Position numbers and translations under genes: made by a program. A stretch of 5,739 bases of DNA, from the NCBI GenBank assembly GCA_007118195.1, contig SKSA01000023.1, positions 1-5,739 of the forward strand, written 5' to 3'. Source of the DNA: Anaerobacillus sp. (GTDB lineage: Bacteria; Bacillota; Bacilli; Bacillales; Anaerobacillaceae). Shown here in pieces: positions 5,399 to 5,739 of the stretch. Numbering within the stretch: position 1 is the stretch's first letter; each line of letters starts with the position of its first letter. Under the pieces are notes generated by a model. It was not told the origin of the DNA, made no database searches, and saw nothing but the letters and a program-made list of their open reading frames with translations.

Positions 5399-5739
5399 CT
5401 TAGCCCCACCTTTCGTTAATCAATCAATTTAATTATTCAGACTAACTATAGGGTTTGTAACCATGCATTCGATAACTTCATATAGCTCTCTCCAATTCTA
5501 GTAAACTTTTTTATTTTTAGGAAAGTCAGAGCTACTAAAATAAAAACCTTTTGAGTATAGCGTTTTAATTCATTTTGTAGCAACGTTGAAACGAAGCATT
5601 TTTCTAATATTCGAATAAACCTTAAGAACACGAAAACAAAAACAAATTCTAAAAAAGGAACCTTTTTATAGAAAAACAAAAATCCTCTTATCAGTTAACA
5701 ATCATTTGATACCTGACAGGAGATTTTTTGGGATTTGAG
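5399..5739. other. Right-edge region without a convincing gene
   Basis: No gene is called in these 341 bases. A 77-codon minus-strand frame (5446-5679, TTG start with AGAGG five bases upstream) is open, but its product is very rich in Phe, Val and Lys as expected from AT-rich DNA, and I recognise no family in it. The region would contain the promoter of the former DUF3231 gene, but no clear -35/-10 pair stands out. Close to the DUF3231 start the minus strand carries the Shine-Dalgarno AAAGGTGG (about 5407-5414). A near-palindrome AAAAAGGAACCTTTTT lies at 5652-5667, and a terminator-like inverted repeat lies at the edge. Confidence 0.5.
5678..5729 (-). terminator. Possible weak terminator hairpin at the window edge
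   Basis: AAAAATCCTCTTATCAG (5678-5694) faces CTGACAGGAGATTTTTT (5713-5729), an inverted repeat with bulges (TCAG/CTGA and TCCT/AGGA cores plus A/T flanks). On the minus strand it is followed by TTTTTGTTTTTC, so it could end a gene lying beyond the right edge. On the plus strand it also ends in six T. The imperfect stem and 18-base loop make it weak. Confidence 0.35.

Noticed and set aside
5652..5667. AAAAAGGAACCTTTTT as a hairpin or operator
   Set aside because: The loop would be only two bases, and short A/T palindromes like this are expected by chance here.
5446..5679. Minus-strand 77-codon frame with a TTG start and a fair Shine-Dalgarno
   Set aside because: The product is dominated by Phe, Val, Leu and Lys in a way typical of AT-rich noncoding DNA. 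No family is recognised, and the start lies within a terminator-like repeat. Kept only as a remark on the region.

Overview
The window looks like chromosomal DNA of an AT-rich, endospore-forming Bacillaceae member. The reasons are a complete GerA-type nutrient germinant receptor operon, TTG and GTG starts next to purine-rich Shine-Dalgarno sites, and remnants of a DUF3231 protein and a MATE transporter of Bacillus type. Nothing in the sequence fixes the genus. Every gene I call lies on the minus strand, so transcription runs from high to low coordinates.

Right part (about 4440-5739): this region is decayed. The N-terminal quarter of a DUF3231 protein (5152-5398) is joined to the C-terminal part of a MATE multidrug efflux transporter (4558-5152). 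Each remnant carries what looks like a one-base insertion in a T run of the coding strand, and the two are joined where most of both genes has been lost. A strong GC-rich hairpin followed by a T run (4446-4493) ends this unit on the minus strand, and a second, AT-rich near-palindrome lies at 4505-4538. The outer 340 bases hold no convincing gene, only a weak terminator-like inverted repeat at the far edge.

Central part (479-4364): an intact germinant receptor operon in the order B-A-C. It encodes a GerAB-type APC-family membrane subunit (3261-4364), a GerAA-type subunit with a soluble N-terminal domain and a membrane domain (1766-3268), and a GerAC-type lipoprotein (479-1624). B and A overlap by 8 bases. 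Together they should form a receptor in the spore inner membrane that senses a nutrient and starts germination. Downstream, after a 206-base gap, lies a 68-codon ORF for a two-helix membrane protein (66-272), whose size, topology and position fit the germinant receptor 'D' proteins.

The most interesting feature is a 117-base palindromic, MITE-like element (1643-1759) inserted exactly between the A stop codon and the C start codon. It is flanked by an 8-base direct repeat, CCCTTACT, that is part of the C gene's ribosome binding site. The insertion therefore duplicated the Shine-Dalgarno sequence and left both genes intact, and removing the element in silico restores a normal 16-base A-C junction. 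The right half of a second copy occupies positions 1-62, three bases beyond the D-like stop codon. The same repeat family has thus landed twice at gene boundaries of this operon.
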